A stretch of DNA of 64,000 nt from Bog-473 sp052140165 (GCA_052140165.1 JBKQUM010000117.1:20312-84311); one strand, 5' to 3'; shown: positions 16,276 through 24,928, counted from the first letter of the stretch. Notes: generated by a model from the letters alone, not told the origin. Numbers and translations are program-made.

Positions 16276-17514
16276 ATGAGAGTCCTGCTCACCGAGGGCT
16301 CGGGGCTGGCGTCCCGGCAGATCGCCACCCGGCTCGACCAGCTGGGCCACGAGGTCTCGGCGGCCGTGAGCGACCCGCTCTGCCTGGCCCGCTTCACCCG
16401 GCACGTGCGCCACCTCGTACGGGTCCCCCCGTTCGGGCCGGATCCGTTCGCCTGGCTCGATGCGGTGCTCGAGCGAGCCGTCGCCCTCGGCGTGGAGGTC
16501 GTCTTCCCCACCCAGGAGCAGGTGACGGTCCTCTCCCACCAGCTGCCGCGCCTGGCCGCCGCCGGCCTGGTCACGGCGGTGCCGCCCTTCGCAGCGCTGC
16601 GGTGCGTCCAGGACAAGGTGTCGGCCCACGCGACGCTGGCGGAAGCGGGCGTCGCCCAGCCGCGCTCGCTCGTGGTGCGAGACCCGTCCTCCCTCGGATC
16701 GTGGACGGCCTTCCCGGCGTACGTCAAGGTGCCGGTGGGCACCGCGTCGTCAGGGGTCCGCCGCGTCGGCGACCCGCACCAGCTGGCAGTGGCGGCGCAG
16801 TCGCTGCTCGCAGCACCCGACCGCGCCGTGCTGGTGCAGGAGGGCGCGGACGGGAGGCTGGTGATGGCGCAGAGCGTCTTCGACCGCGGCGCCATGGTGG
16901 CCTTCCACGCCAACGAACGGGTCCGCGAGGGGGTGAACGGCAGCGCGTCGGTGAAGCGCAGCACGGACCTCCCCGAGCTGCGGGGGGCTCTCGAACGCCT
17001 CGGCAGTGGGTTGGTATGGCACGGCGCCCTCTCGGTCGACGCCATCGCGACCGCCGACGGGCCGCTGGTGATCGACGTGAACCCGCGCCTGGTCGAACCC
17101 GCCAACGCCGTGGCCGCGGGCACCGACCTCGTCGCGGCGCTGCTGGCCGTGGCGACGGGCACCACGCCTGCCGCGGACCGGGGTTCCCGCGTCGGGGTGA
17201 CGACGCATCAGCTCCTGATGGCGGTCCTCGGCGCGGCGCAGGGCGGCGGCCGGCGCGCCGTGGCGGCCGAGGTCGCCGCAGGAATGACCCACCGGGGCGT
17301 CTACGCCGGGTCGCGGGAGGAGCTGCTGCCTCTGCGCGGCGACTGGCGCACCGTGTCGCTCCCGCTGCTGGCCACCGCGGCCACGCTGGTCCACCCCGCG
17401 TCCTACCGATGGTTCACCGAGGGCGCCGTTGCCGGCTACGCACTCAGCCCCGAGGGATGGCGCATGCTGTGCGACACGGCTCCGGCCGGCGAGGTCAGCC
17501 CAGGGGCATTTTGA
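16276..17514 (+). CDS. ATP-grasp-fold ligase-like protein
   Basis: 412 aa. An N-terminal nucleotide-binding-like domain (MRVLLTEGSGLASRQIATRL) and a middle ATP-grasp core are visible: the strand YVKVPVGTASSGVRRV, then VLVQEGADGRLVMAQSVF, and the metal-binding IDVNPRLVEPAN near 270-282, equivalent to the D-x-N-x-R/P motif of ATP-grasp ligases. Such enzymes activate a carboxylate as acyl-phosphate and join it to an amine or thiol, as in carbamoyl-phosphate synthase or peptide ligases; the substrate is unknown. Its last 20 bp overlap the convergent GNAT gene. Confidence 0.8.
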   Translation: MRVLLTEGSGLASRQIATRLDQLGHEVSAAVSDPLCLARFTRHVRHLVRVPPFGPDPFAWLDAVLERAVALGVEVVFPTQEQVTVLSHQLPRLAAAGLVTAVPPFAALRCVQDKVSAHATLAEAGVAQPRSLVVRDPSSLGSWTAFPAYVKVPVGTASSGVRRVGDPHQLAVAAQSLLAAPDRAVLVQEGADGRLVMAQSVFDRGAMVAFHANERVREGVNGSASVKRSTDLPELRGALERLGSGLVWHGALSVDAIATADGPLVIDVNPRLVEPANAVAAGTDLVAALLAVATGTTPAADRGSRVGVTTHQLLMAVLGAAQGGGRRAVAAEVAAGMTHRGVYAGSREELLPLRGDWRTVSLPLLATAATLVHPASYRWFTEGAVAGYALSPEGWRMLCDTAPAGEVSPGAF

Positions 17515-17983
17515 ACCCGACGTGGGAGGGCGCGAACCCCAGGGCCACGTAGAACCGGTGCGCGTCCTCGCGCACCGCGTTGGACGTGAGCTGCACGCGG
17601 TAGCAGCCGAGGGCGCGCGCCCTGTCGACGGCGTCGCCGACGAGCGCCCGGCCGATGCCGGTCCCCCGATGGTCAGGGTGCACGTGCACCGACTCGAGCT
17701 CGGCGCAGCGCCCACCCCTCGCCTGCAGGTGGCGGAACACGATGAGCTGGCAGACGCCGACCACCTCGTCGTGCAGCACGGCCACGAGGACCGTCCCGGC
17801 CGTGGCGTCGACGTCGTGCAGCGCGGCCGCATAGGGCTCGAGATCCCCGGGATCCTCGGTCCGCCGGGGCCCACCGGGCACCGCGCCGAGCACCAGCAGC
17901 TCGACGGCGCGACCGAGATCGTCCTCGGTGGCCTCCCGGATCACCAGCCCGTCGGGAGTCGATGGTCGTGCCGTCGGTCTCAC
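17495..17983 (-). CDS. GNAT-family N-acetyltransferase
   Basis: 162 aa from a GTG start. The acetyl-CoA pyrophosphate-binding motif A is clear: LESVHVHPDHRGTGIGRALVGDAV, followed by GCYRVQLTSNAVREDAHRFYVALGFAPSHVGF, the beta6-beta7 region of single-domain acetyltransferases. This pattern is common in small-molecule and peptide N-acetyltransferases; the acceptor is unknown. The upstream in-frame extension is low-complexity and overlaps the ferredoxin gene, so it was excluded. Confidence 0.9.
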   Translation of the reverse strand: MRPTARPSTPDGLVIREATEDDLGRAVELLVLGAVPGGPRRTEDPGDLEPYAAALHDVDATAGTVLVAVLHDEVVGVCQLIVFRHLQARGGRCAELESVHVHPDHRGTGIGRALVGDAVDRARALGCYRVQLTSNAVREDAHRFYVALGFAPSHVGFKMPLG

Positions 17984-18011
17984 GCCGCCATTGTGGCGCC
18001 GTCGGTGGCGC

Positions 18012-18221
18012 TCAGCGACCGCCCTTGCGCTCCCGCAGCGTGATGGCGCGGCGGGGGCAGTCGCGTGCGGCCCGCCGCGCCGTGTCCACGAGCTCGGGTG
18101 GGAGCGGCTTGCCGTCGACGACGGGATAGCCCCATTCGTCGAGCGTGATCGCCTCGGGCAGCAGCTCCGCGCAGTACCCGTACGCGTCACAGGCGACCGG
18201 GTCGACGAGGATCCGGATCAT
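18012..18221 (-). CDS. Single-cluster ferredoxin (3Fe-4S type)
   Basis: 69 aa. Cys11, Cys17 and Cys55 occur as CDAYGYC ... DCP: the C-x5-C spacing lacks the middle Cys of 4Fe-4S ferredoxins, as in actinobacterial 3Fe-4S ferredoxins that feed P450s. It lies 2 bp after the NuoF-like gene and is last in the five-gene redox operon, so it probably exchanges electrons with the NuoF-like flavoprotein. It could also serve the nearby P450 (inference). Confidence 0.88.
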   Translation of the reverse strand: MIRILVDPVACDAYGYCAELLPEAITLDEWGYPVVDGKPLPPELVDTARRAARDCPRRAITLRERKGGR

Positions 18222-18223
18222 CG

Positions 18224-19507
18224 TCAGGCCGCCCTCGTCGTTTGAGGAAACCGCAGCTGCGAAGGGCGGCTGCCGCGCCCGCAGGGCGCACCGCCGACGT
18301 GGTCGGCCACGTCGGCGGCGAACACGCCGAGCGCGCTGCGGACGAGGTTGACCGCACCGTCGGGATGCCGACAGGCGCCCCGGCCGTCGACCTCGCGGAG
18401 CCGGCGCCCCAACCGCGCCATGAGGCCGGAGTCGACATGGCCACGGGCGAGACGCGTCATGTCGTCGGCGATGGCGGGCAGCCCGTAGACGCACGGGCCG
18501 CACTGCCCGGCGCTCTGGCCCGCCATGTAATGGGCGACACGCGCCGACTCCATCAGCCCGCAGGCGTCCTGTCCGAGCACGATCACGATGCCCACGCCCG
18601 CGGTCGCCCCGATGGCACGCAGCGACAGCGACGCGTACGGCGTCGTGAAATGCACCGGATCGACCCACGAACCCCCGTAGCCGCCGACGAGGAGCGCCTG
18701 GGGCGTTCCGATCGGGGTGGCTCGGTTGGCGATGTCGATCAGTGGCGTGCCCCGATCGACCTCCACGACGCCCGGGTGCTCGACCGCTCCGGAGATCGTC
18801 ACGAGCGAGGTGCCGGGATCCTCGACGAGGCCGTGCGCACGGAACGCGTCCGGCCCCGTCCGGGCGATCATGGCGATGTGAGCCAACGTCTCGGCGTTGT
18901 GCACCAGCGCCCCCTTGCGCCCGATGCGCAACGGCGTGCCCTTGTCGGGTCGGAACGACGGGAGTGACTGACCCGACTCGACCCACCGGACGAGCGCCGA
19001 CTCCTCGCCGGCGACGAACCGGTCGGGTGGTCGGACCATCACCTCCTGCACCGGCGCGCAGCCGGCTGCGGCGCGCTCGGCCATCGCCAACGAGACTGCG
19101 GACGCGACCTGCTCGCGTCCGGCGGGCACGCACACCGTGACCCGCTGGGCACTGGTCGCCGCCGCCAACAGCTGCGCGCCGTCCAGGACGAGGTGGGGAG
19201 ACCGGATGAGGAGCAGCTTGTCCTTGTCGCTGGCCGGCTCTCCCTCCATCGCGTTGACGACGATGGTGCCGCCCCTGCCGGCGGCGTGCGCCACGGCGAG
19301 CTTGATGGCGGAGGGGAACCCGGCCCCGCCGCGACCCGCGAGCCCGGAGGCCTCGAGCACCGAGACGAACGCCTCGTGCCAGCCCCGGGCGCTCCCCGAG
19401 CGGAGCGGCGCGGGGCCCAGCGTGGCCACGTGACCAGCCAGGTCGGTCGGGTGACCGAGCAGCCGGTAGCGGCCGGTGGTGGGGACGGCCTCGCTGACGC
19501 TATGCAC
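18224..19507 (-). CDS. NuoF-like NADH-binding flavoprotein (51-kDa complex I subunit family)
   Basis: 427 aa. It shows the FMN/NADH-binding GRGGAGFP (58-65), NAMEGEPASDKDKLLL, and the iron-sulfur region SAGQCGPC with Cys336, Cys339 and distal Cys379. In NuoF the cluster motif is SCGQCxPC; here the first Cys is Ala333, so a complete N3-type 4Fe-4S cluster is uncertain. Downstream genes for NuoE, NuoG or other complex I subunits are absent, so this is a stand-alone NADH (or ferredoxin) dehydrogenase module. It overlaps the membrane-protein gene by 8 bp and is followed 2 bp later by a ferredoxin. Confidence 0.88.
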   Translation of the reverse strand: MHSVSEAVPTTGRYRLLGHPTDLAGHVATLGPAPLRSGSARGWHEAFVSVLEASGLAGRGGAGFPSAIKLAVAHAAGRGGTIVVNAMEGEPASDKDKLLLIRSPHLVLDGAQLLAAATSAQRVTVCVPAGREQVASAVSLAMAERAAAGCAPVQEVMVRPPDRFVAGEESALVRWVESGQSLPSFRPDKGTPLRIGRKGALVHNAETLAHIAMIARTGPDAFRAHGLVEDPGTSLVTISGAVEHPGVVEVDRGTPLIDIANRATPIGTPQALLVGGYGGSWVDPVHFTTPYASLSLRAIGATAGVGIVIVLGQDACGLMESARVAHYMAGQSAGQCGPCVYGLPAIADDMTRLARGHVDSGLMARLGRRLREVDGRGACRHPDGAVNLVRSALGVFAADVADHVGGAPCGRGSRPSQLRFPQTTRAA

Positions 19508-20123
19508 GACGCGACCCCGCTCGACTCCGTGTGGTGAGGGCGAGGTGCTTGGGCGGCACGCCGGCGACCGACGCGTGCGCCGTCCTTGCGGAGGCCTGAC
19601 GGGAGACCTCGCGGAGCCGCCACGCCAGGGCGGCCGCGACCGAGGCGACGCACACGATGCCGAGCACGATGACCCAACCCTCGCGCGAGTCGGTGCCCAT
19701 GCCGAAGGTGTGGGCCAGCGCCACGGGCCAAGAGAGATAGGCGAGCCAGTGGAGGGCGCGCCAGGTCCCGGGCCGCATGCGGGCCCGCAGCAGGCTGGTG
19801 ACGAACACCGCGATCATCAGGTCGAGGGCGATCGCACCCACGCCGACCCAGAACGTCCCGTAGCTCGAGGTGAACGGGATGACCACTGCAGCCCAGCTGA
19901 TGTTGACGAAGGTGTCGAGCACGCTGGTCACCACGTGGATCCCGAGGAACACGACGGCGATCATGGAGATGCGGCGGTGCATCTCCTGCTGCGCGAACCC
20001 GGGCCAGTTGCGGGCGCGGGCGCGGGTGGTGGTCGTGATGCCCAGCACCATGGTCAAGGTGAGCAGGATGAGGGCCATGAGGCCACTGGCCCGGGTGGCG
20101 TACCAGAGGTCGGTCGAGCTCAC
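19500..20123 (-). CDS. Ferric-reductase-like/cytochrome b561-type membrane protein
   Basis: 207 aa from a GTG that overlaps the ApbE stop by 4 bp. Five hydrophobic helices are visible (about 14-31, 52-70, 88-112, 124-143, 150-168) with histidines 49, 63, 125 and 138 placed as possible heme ligands. The pattern fits the ferric reductase-like transmembrane domain family (MsrQ/YedZ-type), which carries electrons across the membrane through b hemes. The basic C-terminal tail suggests a cytoplasmic end. Position between ApbE and an NADH flavoprotein supports a transmembrane electron conduit. Confidence 0.82.
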   Translation of the reverse strand: MSSTDLWYATRASGLMALILLTLTMVLGITTTTRARARNWPGFAQQEMHRRISMIAVVFLGIHVVTSVLDTFVNISWAAVVIPFTSSYGTFWVGVGAIALDLMIAVFVTSLLRARMRPGTWRALHWLAYLSWPVALAHTFGMGTDSREGWVIVLGIVCVASVAAALAWRLREVSRQASARTAHASVAGVPPKHLALTTRSRAGSRRA

Positions 20124-21070
20124 GTCGCCGGCTCCAGGGGCCACCCGTTCACCGAGAACACCTTGCCGTCGAAGCGGACGAGCCGCACGGACTGGTCGAA
20201 CCCGGCGAGCCGGCCCAGGGCCCGCTCGCCCCACACGATGGAGGCGGTGGTCACGACGTTGGCCTCGAGGCAGCTGGCGCCGGTCGCGGAGACCAGGACC
20301 CAGTACGGCGCCACGCTGTCCCCGGTGCGGGGGTCGACGATGTGGTGGACCTGACGGTCCCCCAGCTTCCACGCCCTCACGGAGGTCGCCGAGCTCGCCA
20401 GCCCGCCGTGTGTGATCGCGACGACCTGGTCGACGAGACCGGCCGGCGTCGACGACTCTCGGGCGATCCCCACCGCCCAGCCGCCGGTGGGGGCCGGGCC
20501 GGCGACCGCGACGTCACCGCCGAGGCTCACCAGGGTGCCGCCGCCGATCTCGCCGGCAATGCGGGCGGCGGCGCGATCGGCCGCCAGCGCCTTCGCGGTC
20601 GAGCCGAGGTCGAGTCGGACACCGCGCGGGATACGGACCGTGCGGGTGTGGGGATCGAGCTGCACGTGCTCGTAGCCTGCCACGGCGCCGAGCGCCTGGG
20701 GTGGTGTGGCGGGCCGCGCCCGCACCTCGTCGAGGTCGGCGTCGTAGCCGAGCGCGGCGATCGCGTTGCCGATCGTCGGGTCGACCGCCCCACCGGTCCG
20801 CTCGGCCGCGGTGAGGGCAACGTCGAGCGCCTCGAAGAGCAGATCGCCCACGGCGACGGTCCGCCCGGCGTTGGCGTGCACCATCTGGAGCTCCGAGTCC
20901 TCGCGGAAGCGGCTGCAGGCCAGGTCGATCGCCTCGAGCTCGAGGACGAGCGTGTGCTCGGCCGCGTCGGCCGCGGCCGGGTCCTGCACGACGACGGTTG
21001 CCGTCGTGCCGATGGCGTGGAAGGAGCGGGCGGCGAGCACCGGCTCCCGCGTGTCGGCCGAGCAGGTCAT
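20120..21070 (-). CDS. apbE: FAD:protein FMN transferase (ApbE)
   Basis: 316 aa. ApbE transfers FMN from FAD to a Ser/Thr of a target protein with Mg2+. Visible family motifs: SFHAIGTTATV, SRFREDSEL, GGAVDPTIGNAI, the FAD-binding VRLDLGSTAKALAADRAA, VSLGGDVAVAG and HHIVDPRTGD. No signal peptide or lipobox precedes the domain, unlike many periplasmic ApbEs, and no upstream in-frame start adds one. It overlaps both neighbours by 4 bp: the upstream small membrane protein, a possible acceptor, and the downstream ferric-reductase-like gene. Confidence 0.95.
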   Translation of the reverse strand: MTCSADTREPVLAARSFHAIGTTATVVVQDPAAADAAEHTLVLELEAIDLACSRFREDSELQMVHANAGRTVAVGDLLFEALDVALTAAERTGGAVDPTIGNAIAALGYDADLDEVRARPATPPQALGAVAGYEHVQLDPHTRTVRIPRGVRLDLGSTAKALAADRAAARIAGEIGGGTLVSLGGDVAVAGPAPTGGWAVGIARESSTPAGLVDQVVAITHGGLASSATSVRAWKLGDRQVHHIVDPRTGDSVAPYWVLVSATGASCLEANVVTTASIVWGERALGRLAGFDQSVRLVRFDGKVFSVNGWPLEPAT

Positions 21071-21429
21071 CTCGACGACCCTCCCGACGTGACGGTCGGC
21101 GACGACTGGCTGACCGAGGGGGCCGACGACGAGGTGCCGGTGTTGCCCGTGGTGCCGGTGGTGCCGGTGCTGCCGGTGCTGCCGGTCGACGAGCTGCCGG
21201 AGGTCGCGGACGATCCTCCGTTGGTCGTGGCAGCGCCGGAGCCCGACGACGTGCCCCTCGTGGCGCTGCTGCCCGAGGTGGCGGACCCCGGGTGGTCGCG
21301 AGACACGACGACGCCGATGACCACGGTGGCCCCGGCGGCCGCGACGACCACGCCACGCGTGAGGTTGCGCAGCCGGGACCGCGCTTTCTCCCTGTTCTCG
21401 GGTGTGTTGGGCTGGTCGATGGATGACAT
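21067..21429 (-). CDS. Small membrane protein with Ser/Thr/Gly-rich tail, candidate flavinylation target
   Basis: 120 aa; overlaps apbE by 4 bp as first gene of the redox operon. Layout: basic N-terminus (KARSRLRNLTR), one transmembrane helix (about 25-43), then a tail of almost only Ser, Thr, Gly and Ala. Right after the helix comes Asp45-HPGSA-Thr51; SAT recurs ending at Thr57 and Thr76. ApbE targets carry D-(g/s)-x-(s/t)-(s/g)-A-T, so D-x3-S-A-T keeps Asp, Ser, Ala and Thr in register but not positions 2 and 4. The usual FMN-binding domain is absent. By the positive-inside rule the tail is extracytoplasmic. It could instead be a simple surface stalk. Confidence 0.6.
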   Translation of the reverse strand: MSSIDQPNTPENREKARSRLRNLTRGVVVAAAGATVVIGVVVSRDHPGSATSGSSATRGTSSGSGAATTNGGSSATSGSSSTGSTGSTGTTGTTGNTGTSSSAPSVSQSSPTVTSGGSSR

Positions 21430-21609
21430 GCGGTCGGATGTACCTCTGCCTGGGGGGACGCCCTCATCCCACCATCGGTGAATCGACACCGTCGCAGTAC
21501 CCGCTGTGGGTCTGCTGTGACATTCTGCCCCGGCGACACCGCGAGTACTCCGCGGGCCCCGCTACGATCGGCCGCGCCGGACCCAGGGCGGACGCGGCAA
21601 GGGGAGACG

Positions 21610-22581
21610 ATGTCCCAGGTCAACACGGTGCGAGGGCCGGTCGACGGAGGCCTCCTGGGCCGCACGCTCATGCACGAGCACATCTTCGTCCTGAGCCCCG
21701 AAATCGAGAAGACGGCCGACGAATGGGACGAATCGGCCCAGCGCGCTCGGGCCGTGTCCAAGCTGCGGGAGCTCAAGCAGCACGGCATCGACACCCTCGT
21801 CGACCTCACGGTCGTGGGCCTGGGCCGCTACCTCCCTCGCATCGCCGCCATCGCCGCGGAGGTCCCGGAGATACATGTCGTGGTGGCGACCGGCGTCTAC
21901 ACGTACAACGAGGTCCCGATGTACTTCCACTTCAGGGGACCGGGAACCGTTCTCGGCGGACCCGAGCCCATGGTGGACCTCTTCGTCCGGGAGATCATGG
22001 AGGGGATCGGGGGCACGGGGGTGCGGGCCGGCATCCTGAAGTGCGCCTCGGACCGCCCCGGCATCACGCCGGGGGTGGAACGCGTCCTGCGTGCCGTGGC
22101 GCAGGCCCACCGGGCGACCGGAGTGCCGATCACGACCCACACGCCGACTCCCCCGGAACCGTGGGGACTCGAACAGCAACGGATCTTCAGGGAGGAAGGG
22201 GTCGACCTCTCCCGCGTGGTCATCGGCCACAGCGGTGGGACCGTGAACACCGACTACCACCTGAGCCTGATCGACAACGGGTCGTACCTCGGCTTCGACC
22301 ATTTCGGCCTGCCCGGCATCACGCTCGAGGAGCGGGTCGACGCCGTCGGGCGGCTCTGCGAGCGGGGCTACGCCGCGAGGATCGTCCTCTCCCACGACGC
22401 GATGTGCTTCGTGGACTGGTTCCCGCGCTCCGTGATGGACGCGTCGCAGAACTGGCGGTGGACCTACATCTCCGACGTGGTGCTCCCCGCCATGCGCGAG
22501 CGCGGCATCAGCGACACCGACATCGCGACGATGCTCGTCGACAACCCGCGCACGATCCTCGAGGGCGGCGCCCCCTACTGA
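21610..22581 (+). CDS. Phosphotriesterase-family metal-dependent hydrolase (lactonase-like)
   Basis: 323 aa; the start follows AAGGGGAG at good spacing. Metal ligands of the PTE amidohydrolase family are all recognisable: HEH (His22, His24), Lys in GILKCASD, His in ITTHTP, His in VIGHSG and Asp in LSHDAM. PTE homologues in Actinobacteria are usually lactonases or esterases. It lies 22 bp upstream of an acyl-CoA ligase gene and heads a four-gene same-strand cluster, suggesting hydrolysis of a lactone or ester before CoA activation (inference). Confidence 0.92.
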   Translation: MSQVNTVRGPVDGGLLGRTLMHEHIFVLSPEIEKTADEWDESAQRARAVSKLRELKQHGIDTLVDLTVVGLGRYLPRIAAIAAEVPEIHVVVATGVYTYNEVPMYFHFRGPGTVLGGPEPMVDLFVREIMEGIGGTGVRAGILKCASDRPGITPGVERVLRAVAQAHRATGVPITTHTPTPPEPWGLEQQRIFREEGVDLSRVVIGHSGGTVNTDYHLSLIDNGSYLGFDHFGLPGITLEERVDAVGRLCERGYAARIVLSHDAMCFVDWFPRSVMDASQNWRWTYISDVVLPAMRERGISDTDIATMLVDNPRTILEGGAPY

Positions 22582-22603
22582 TGGCCCCGTTGATCCGTCG
22601 GGC

Positions 22604-24088
22604 ATGACGCTGCTGCAGTCGGAGCTGCTGGCCGGGCTGTCCCGTGCGTTCCCCGACGGCGTGGCGTGGAAGAACCTCGCCGACGGTTCCGCGCTGACCC
22701 TCGGTGCGTGGCACCGGCGCTCCAACGGCCTGGCGCGGGGGCTGAGGGAGCACGGGGTCGACCGCGGCGACCGGGTGGGCCTCGTCATCGGCAACGACGA
22801 GCCGCTCGAATGGCTGGTGTCGTACATGGCCATCCACAGGGCTGGGGCGGTCGCCGTGCCACTCCTGGCCCGGCTGGGCCCCGGCGAGCAGGCGCGCATT
22901 CTGCGCCATGCGGGAGCGTCGGTGGTGCTGTGCAGCCAGGTGTGCGACGAGCTCGTCGCAGCGGTGCCGACGGTCGTCGGCACCGCGGGCGGCGGGTGGT
23001 CGGACCTCGTCTCCCCCGACGACAGCGACCTGGAGCAGGCGCCCATACCCGACGACGTCGCCGACATCATGTACACCTCGGGGACCACCGGCGAACCCAA
23101 AGGCGTCATCGTGCACCACGGCGGGCTCTCGACGATCGACAGGGTGCCGGCGGCCTGGCTCGGGCTGGGGTTCCTCTCCTCCTCCCCCTTCGCGACGACC
23201 AGCGGTTCTCTGCTGGTGTGCGGGCCCATGCGCGGCGGGCTCAGCGGGTCGTTCCTCCCCCGCTTCGACCCGGAGGGTTGGATCGACGCAGTCGAACGCG
23301 ACCACCCCGTGGCGGCGTTCCTGGTGCCCGCCATGGTCGAGCTCCTCGTCGGAGTCCCCCGATTCGGGGCGGCCGACCTCTCGAGCCTCGCCGTCGTCAA
23401 CATCGGCAGCGCGCCCATCGCATCGGCCACGCTGCGCCGCTTCGGCGCCGGCCTGCCCGGCACGGAGATCCTGTGCGGGTACGGGATGACCGAATTCGGC
23501 GCCGTGACGGCCGTGCCGCTGGGCGACCAGGGGCGGCACCTCGGATCCGTCGGACTGCCGCTGCCCGGAGTGGAGGTGCGGATCCTCGACCCCCAGGGCA
23601 CGACCCTCCCGCCCGGCGAGGTCGGGCAGGTGGCGATCGGAGGGACTCGGCGCCCCCGGGCGTATCTCGGAGACCCCGACGGCACCGAGCGGACGTGGGT
23701 GTCCGGCTGGCTGCTGAGCGGGGACCTGGGCCACCTCGATGCCGACGGCCACCTCTGGATCTCGGGACGGGAGAAGGAGCTCATCATCCGGGGCGGCCAC
23801 AACGTGGTGCCCGGTGAGGTGGAGGCCGCCCTCTTCGAGCACCCGGCGGTGGCGGAGGCGGCCGTGGCCGGCGTGGCGCACCCGGTCCTCGGCGAGGACG
23901 TCGCGGCCTGGGTGGTCCTGCGGGCGCCCGTCTCCACCGACGAGCTGCGCTCGTTCCTCCTGGCCCGGCTGGCCGACTACAAGGTTCCCCGCCGCATTAC
24001 CGTGGTCGACGCCCTCCCGCGCAACGAGAGCGGCAAGGTCCTCAAGTCCCATCTCGTACCCGGCGACGAACCGAGGAGCCCAACGTGA
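22604..24088 (+). CDS. AMP-dependent acyl-CoA synthetase/ligase
   Basis: 494 aa. ANL-superfamily motifs in order: P-loop-like YTSGTTGEPKGVI, the hinge-region GYGMTEFGAVT, LSGDLGHLDADGHLWISGREKELIIRGGHNV, and the C-terminal catalytic Lys in PRNESGKVLKS. It adenylates a carboxylic acid and makes the CoA thioester; the substrate is not determined. Its end overlaps the enoyl-CoA hydratase gene by 4 bp, so the two should be coupled. Confidence 0.93.
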   Translation: MTLLQSELLAGLSRAFPDGVAWKNLADGSALTLGAWHRRSNGLARGLREHGVDRGDRVGLVIGNDEPLEWLVSYMAIHRAGAVAVPLLARLGPGEQARILRHAGASVVLCSQVCDELVAAVPTVVGTAGGGWSDLVSPDDSDLEQAPIPDDVADIMYTSGTTGEPKGVIVHHGGLSTIDRVPAAWLGLGFLSSSPFATTSGSLLVCGPMRGGLSGSFLPRFDPEGWIDAVERDHPVAAFLVPAMVELLVGVPRFGAADLSSLAVVNIGSAPIASATLRRFGAGLPGTEILCGYGMTEFGAVTAVPLGDQGRHLGSVGLPLPGVEVRILDPQGTTLPPGEVGQVAIGGTRRPRAYLGDPDGTERTWVSGWLLSGDLGHLDADGHLWISGREKELIIRGGHNVVPGEVEAALFEHPAVAEAAVAGVAHPVLGEDVAAWVVLRAPVSTDELRSFLLARLADYKVPRRITVVDALPRNESGKVLKSHLVPGDEPRSPT

Positions 24089-24921
24089 CGGCGAGCTTCA
24101 CCACCTTGACGGTCGAGGAGATCGGACGCGTGCGCCGTCTCACGCTCAACCGGCCCGATCACCACAACCCGCTCACGCCGCGCTGCATCCGTGAGATCCT
24201 GCAGGCGGTCGACGTGGCAGAGGCCGACGCGGGGGCCAGTGTCATCATCATCCGCAGCACGGGACGCTCGTTCTCTTCCGGGTACGGCTTCATCGCCGAG
24301 GACACCGACCCGGACGACTTCCCCCGCCACGAGGCGATGGAGGGCGACGTGTCCGCCATGCTGGCACTGGCGGACGGCTGGGGACGCGTCTGGGACTGCG
24401 CCATCCCGATCATCGCCCAGGTGCAGGGGAATTGCCTGGCGGGTGGAACGGACCTCGCGCTGCACTGCGACCTCGTCGTGGCCGCCACCGACGCCCGCAT
24501 CGGGTTCCCTGCGGTCCGCTCCATGGGTGTCCCGCCGACCAACATGTGGTTGTACAACCTCGGCCCGCAGTGGACCAAGCGCCTGCTCCTGACGGGCGAC
24601 ACGCTCTCGGGGACCGAAGCGCACGACCTCGGCCTCGTCGTCGCGACGGCTCCGCCCGATGCGCTCGACGAGGTCGTGCTCGGGCTGGCCGAGCGCATGG
24701 CCCTCGTCGGACGGGATCTGCTCGTCGCCAACAAGCGGGTCGTCAACATGGGCGTGGAGCTGATGGGACGCTCGCAGCTGCAGCGCTTCGCCGCCCTCAA
24801 CGACGCCATCGGCCACCGCTCCCCCGCGGCGCGGGCGTTCTCCGAGCGCATCGCCGAGCTGGGGCTGCGCCAGGCCGTCCGAGAGCGAGATTCGGCGTTC
24901 GACACCCCGGGGCACGCATAA
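24085..24921 (+). CDS. Enoyl-CoA hydratase/isomerase family protein
   Basis: 278 aa, GTG start overlapping the ligase gene. Crotonase-fold markers: LNRPDHHNPLT, the first oxyanion loop GRSFSSGYGF, and the second QVQGNCLAGGTDLALHCDLVVAA followed by IGFPAVRSMGVPP. The position of the usual second catalytic Glu is occupied by residues around VRSMGVPPTN, so the exact reaction (hydration, isomerisation or C-C cleavage) is open. It acts on the CoA ester probably made by the preceding ligase. Confidence 0.92.
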   Translation: MTASFTTLTVEEIGRVRRLTLNRPDHHNPLTPRCIREILQAVDVAEADAGASVIIIRSTGRSFSSGYGFIAEDTDPDDFPRHEAMEGDVSAMLALADGWGRVWDCAIPIIAQVQGNCLAGGTDLALHCDLVVAATDARIGFPAVRSMGVPPTNMWLYNLGPQWTKRLLLTGDTLSGTEAHDLGLVVATAPPDALDEVVLGLAERMALVGRDLLVANKRVVNMGVELMGRSQLQRFAALNDAIGHRSPAARAFSERIAELGLRQAVRERDSAFDTPGHA

Positions 24922-24928
24922 TCGGGGA

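Noticed and set aside
21562..23937. 791-codon minus-strand frame over the phosphotriesterase and ligase genes
   Set aside because: Antisense shadow; low-complexity Ser/Pro/Arg composition and no domain.
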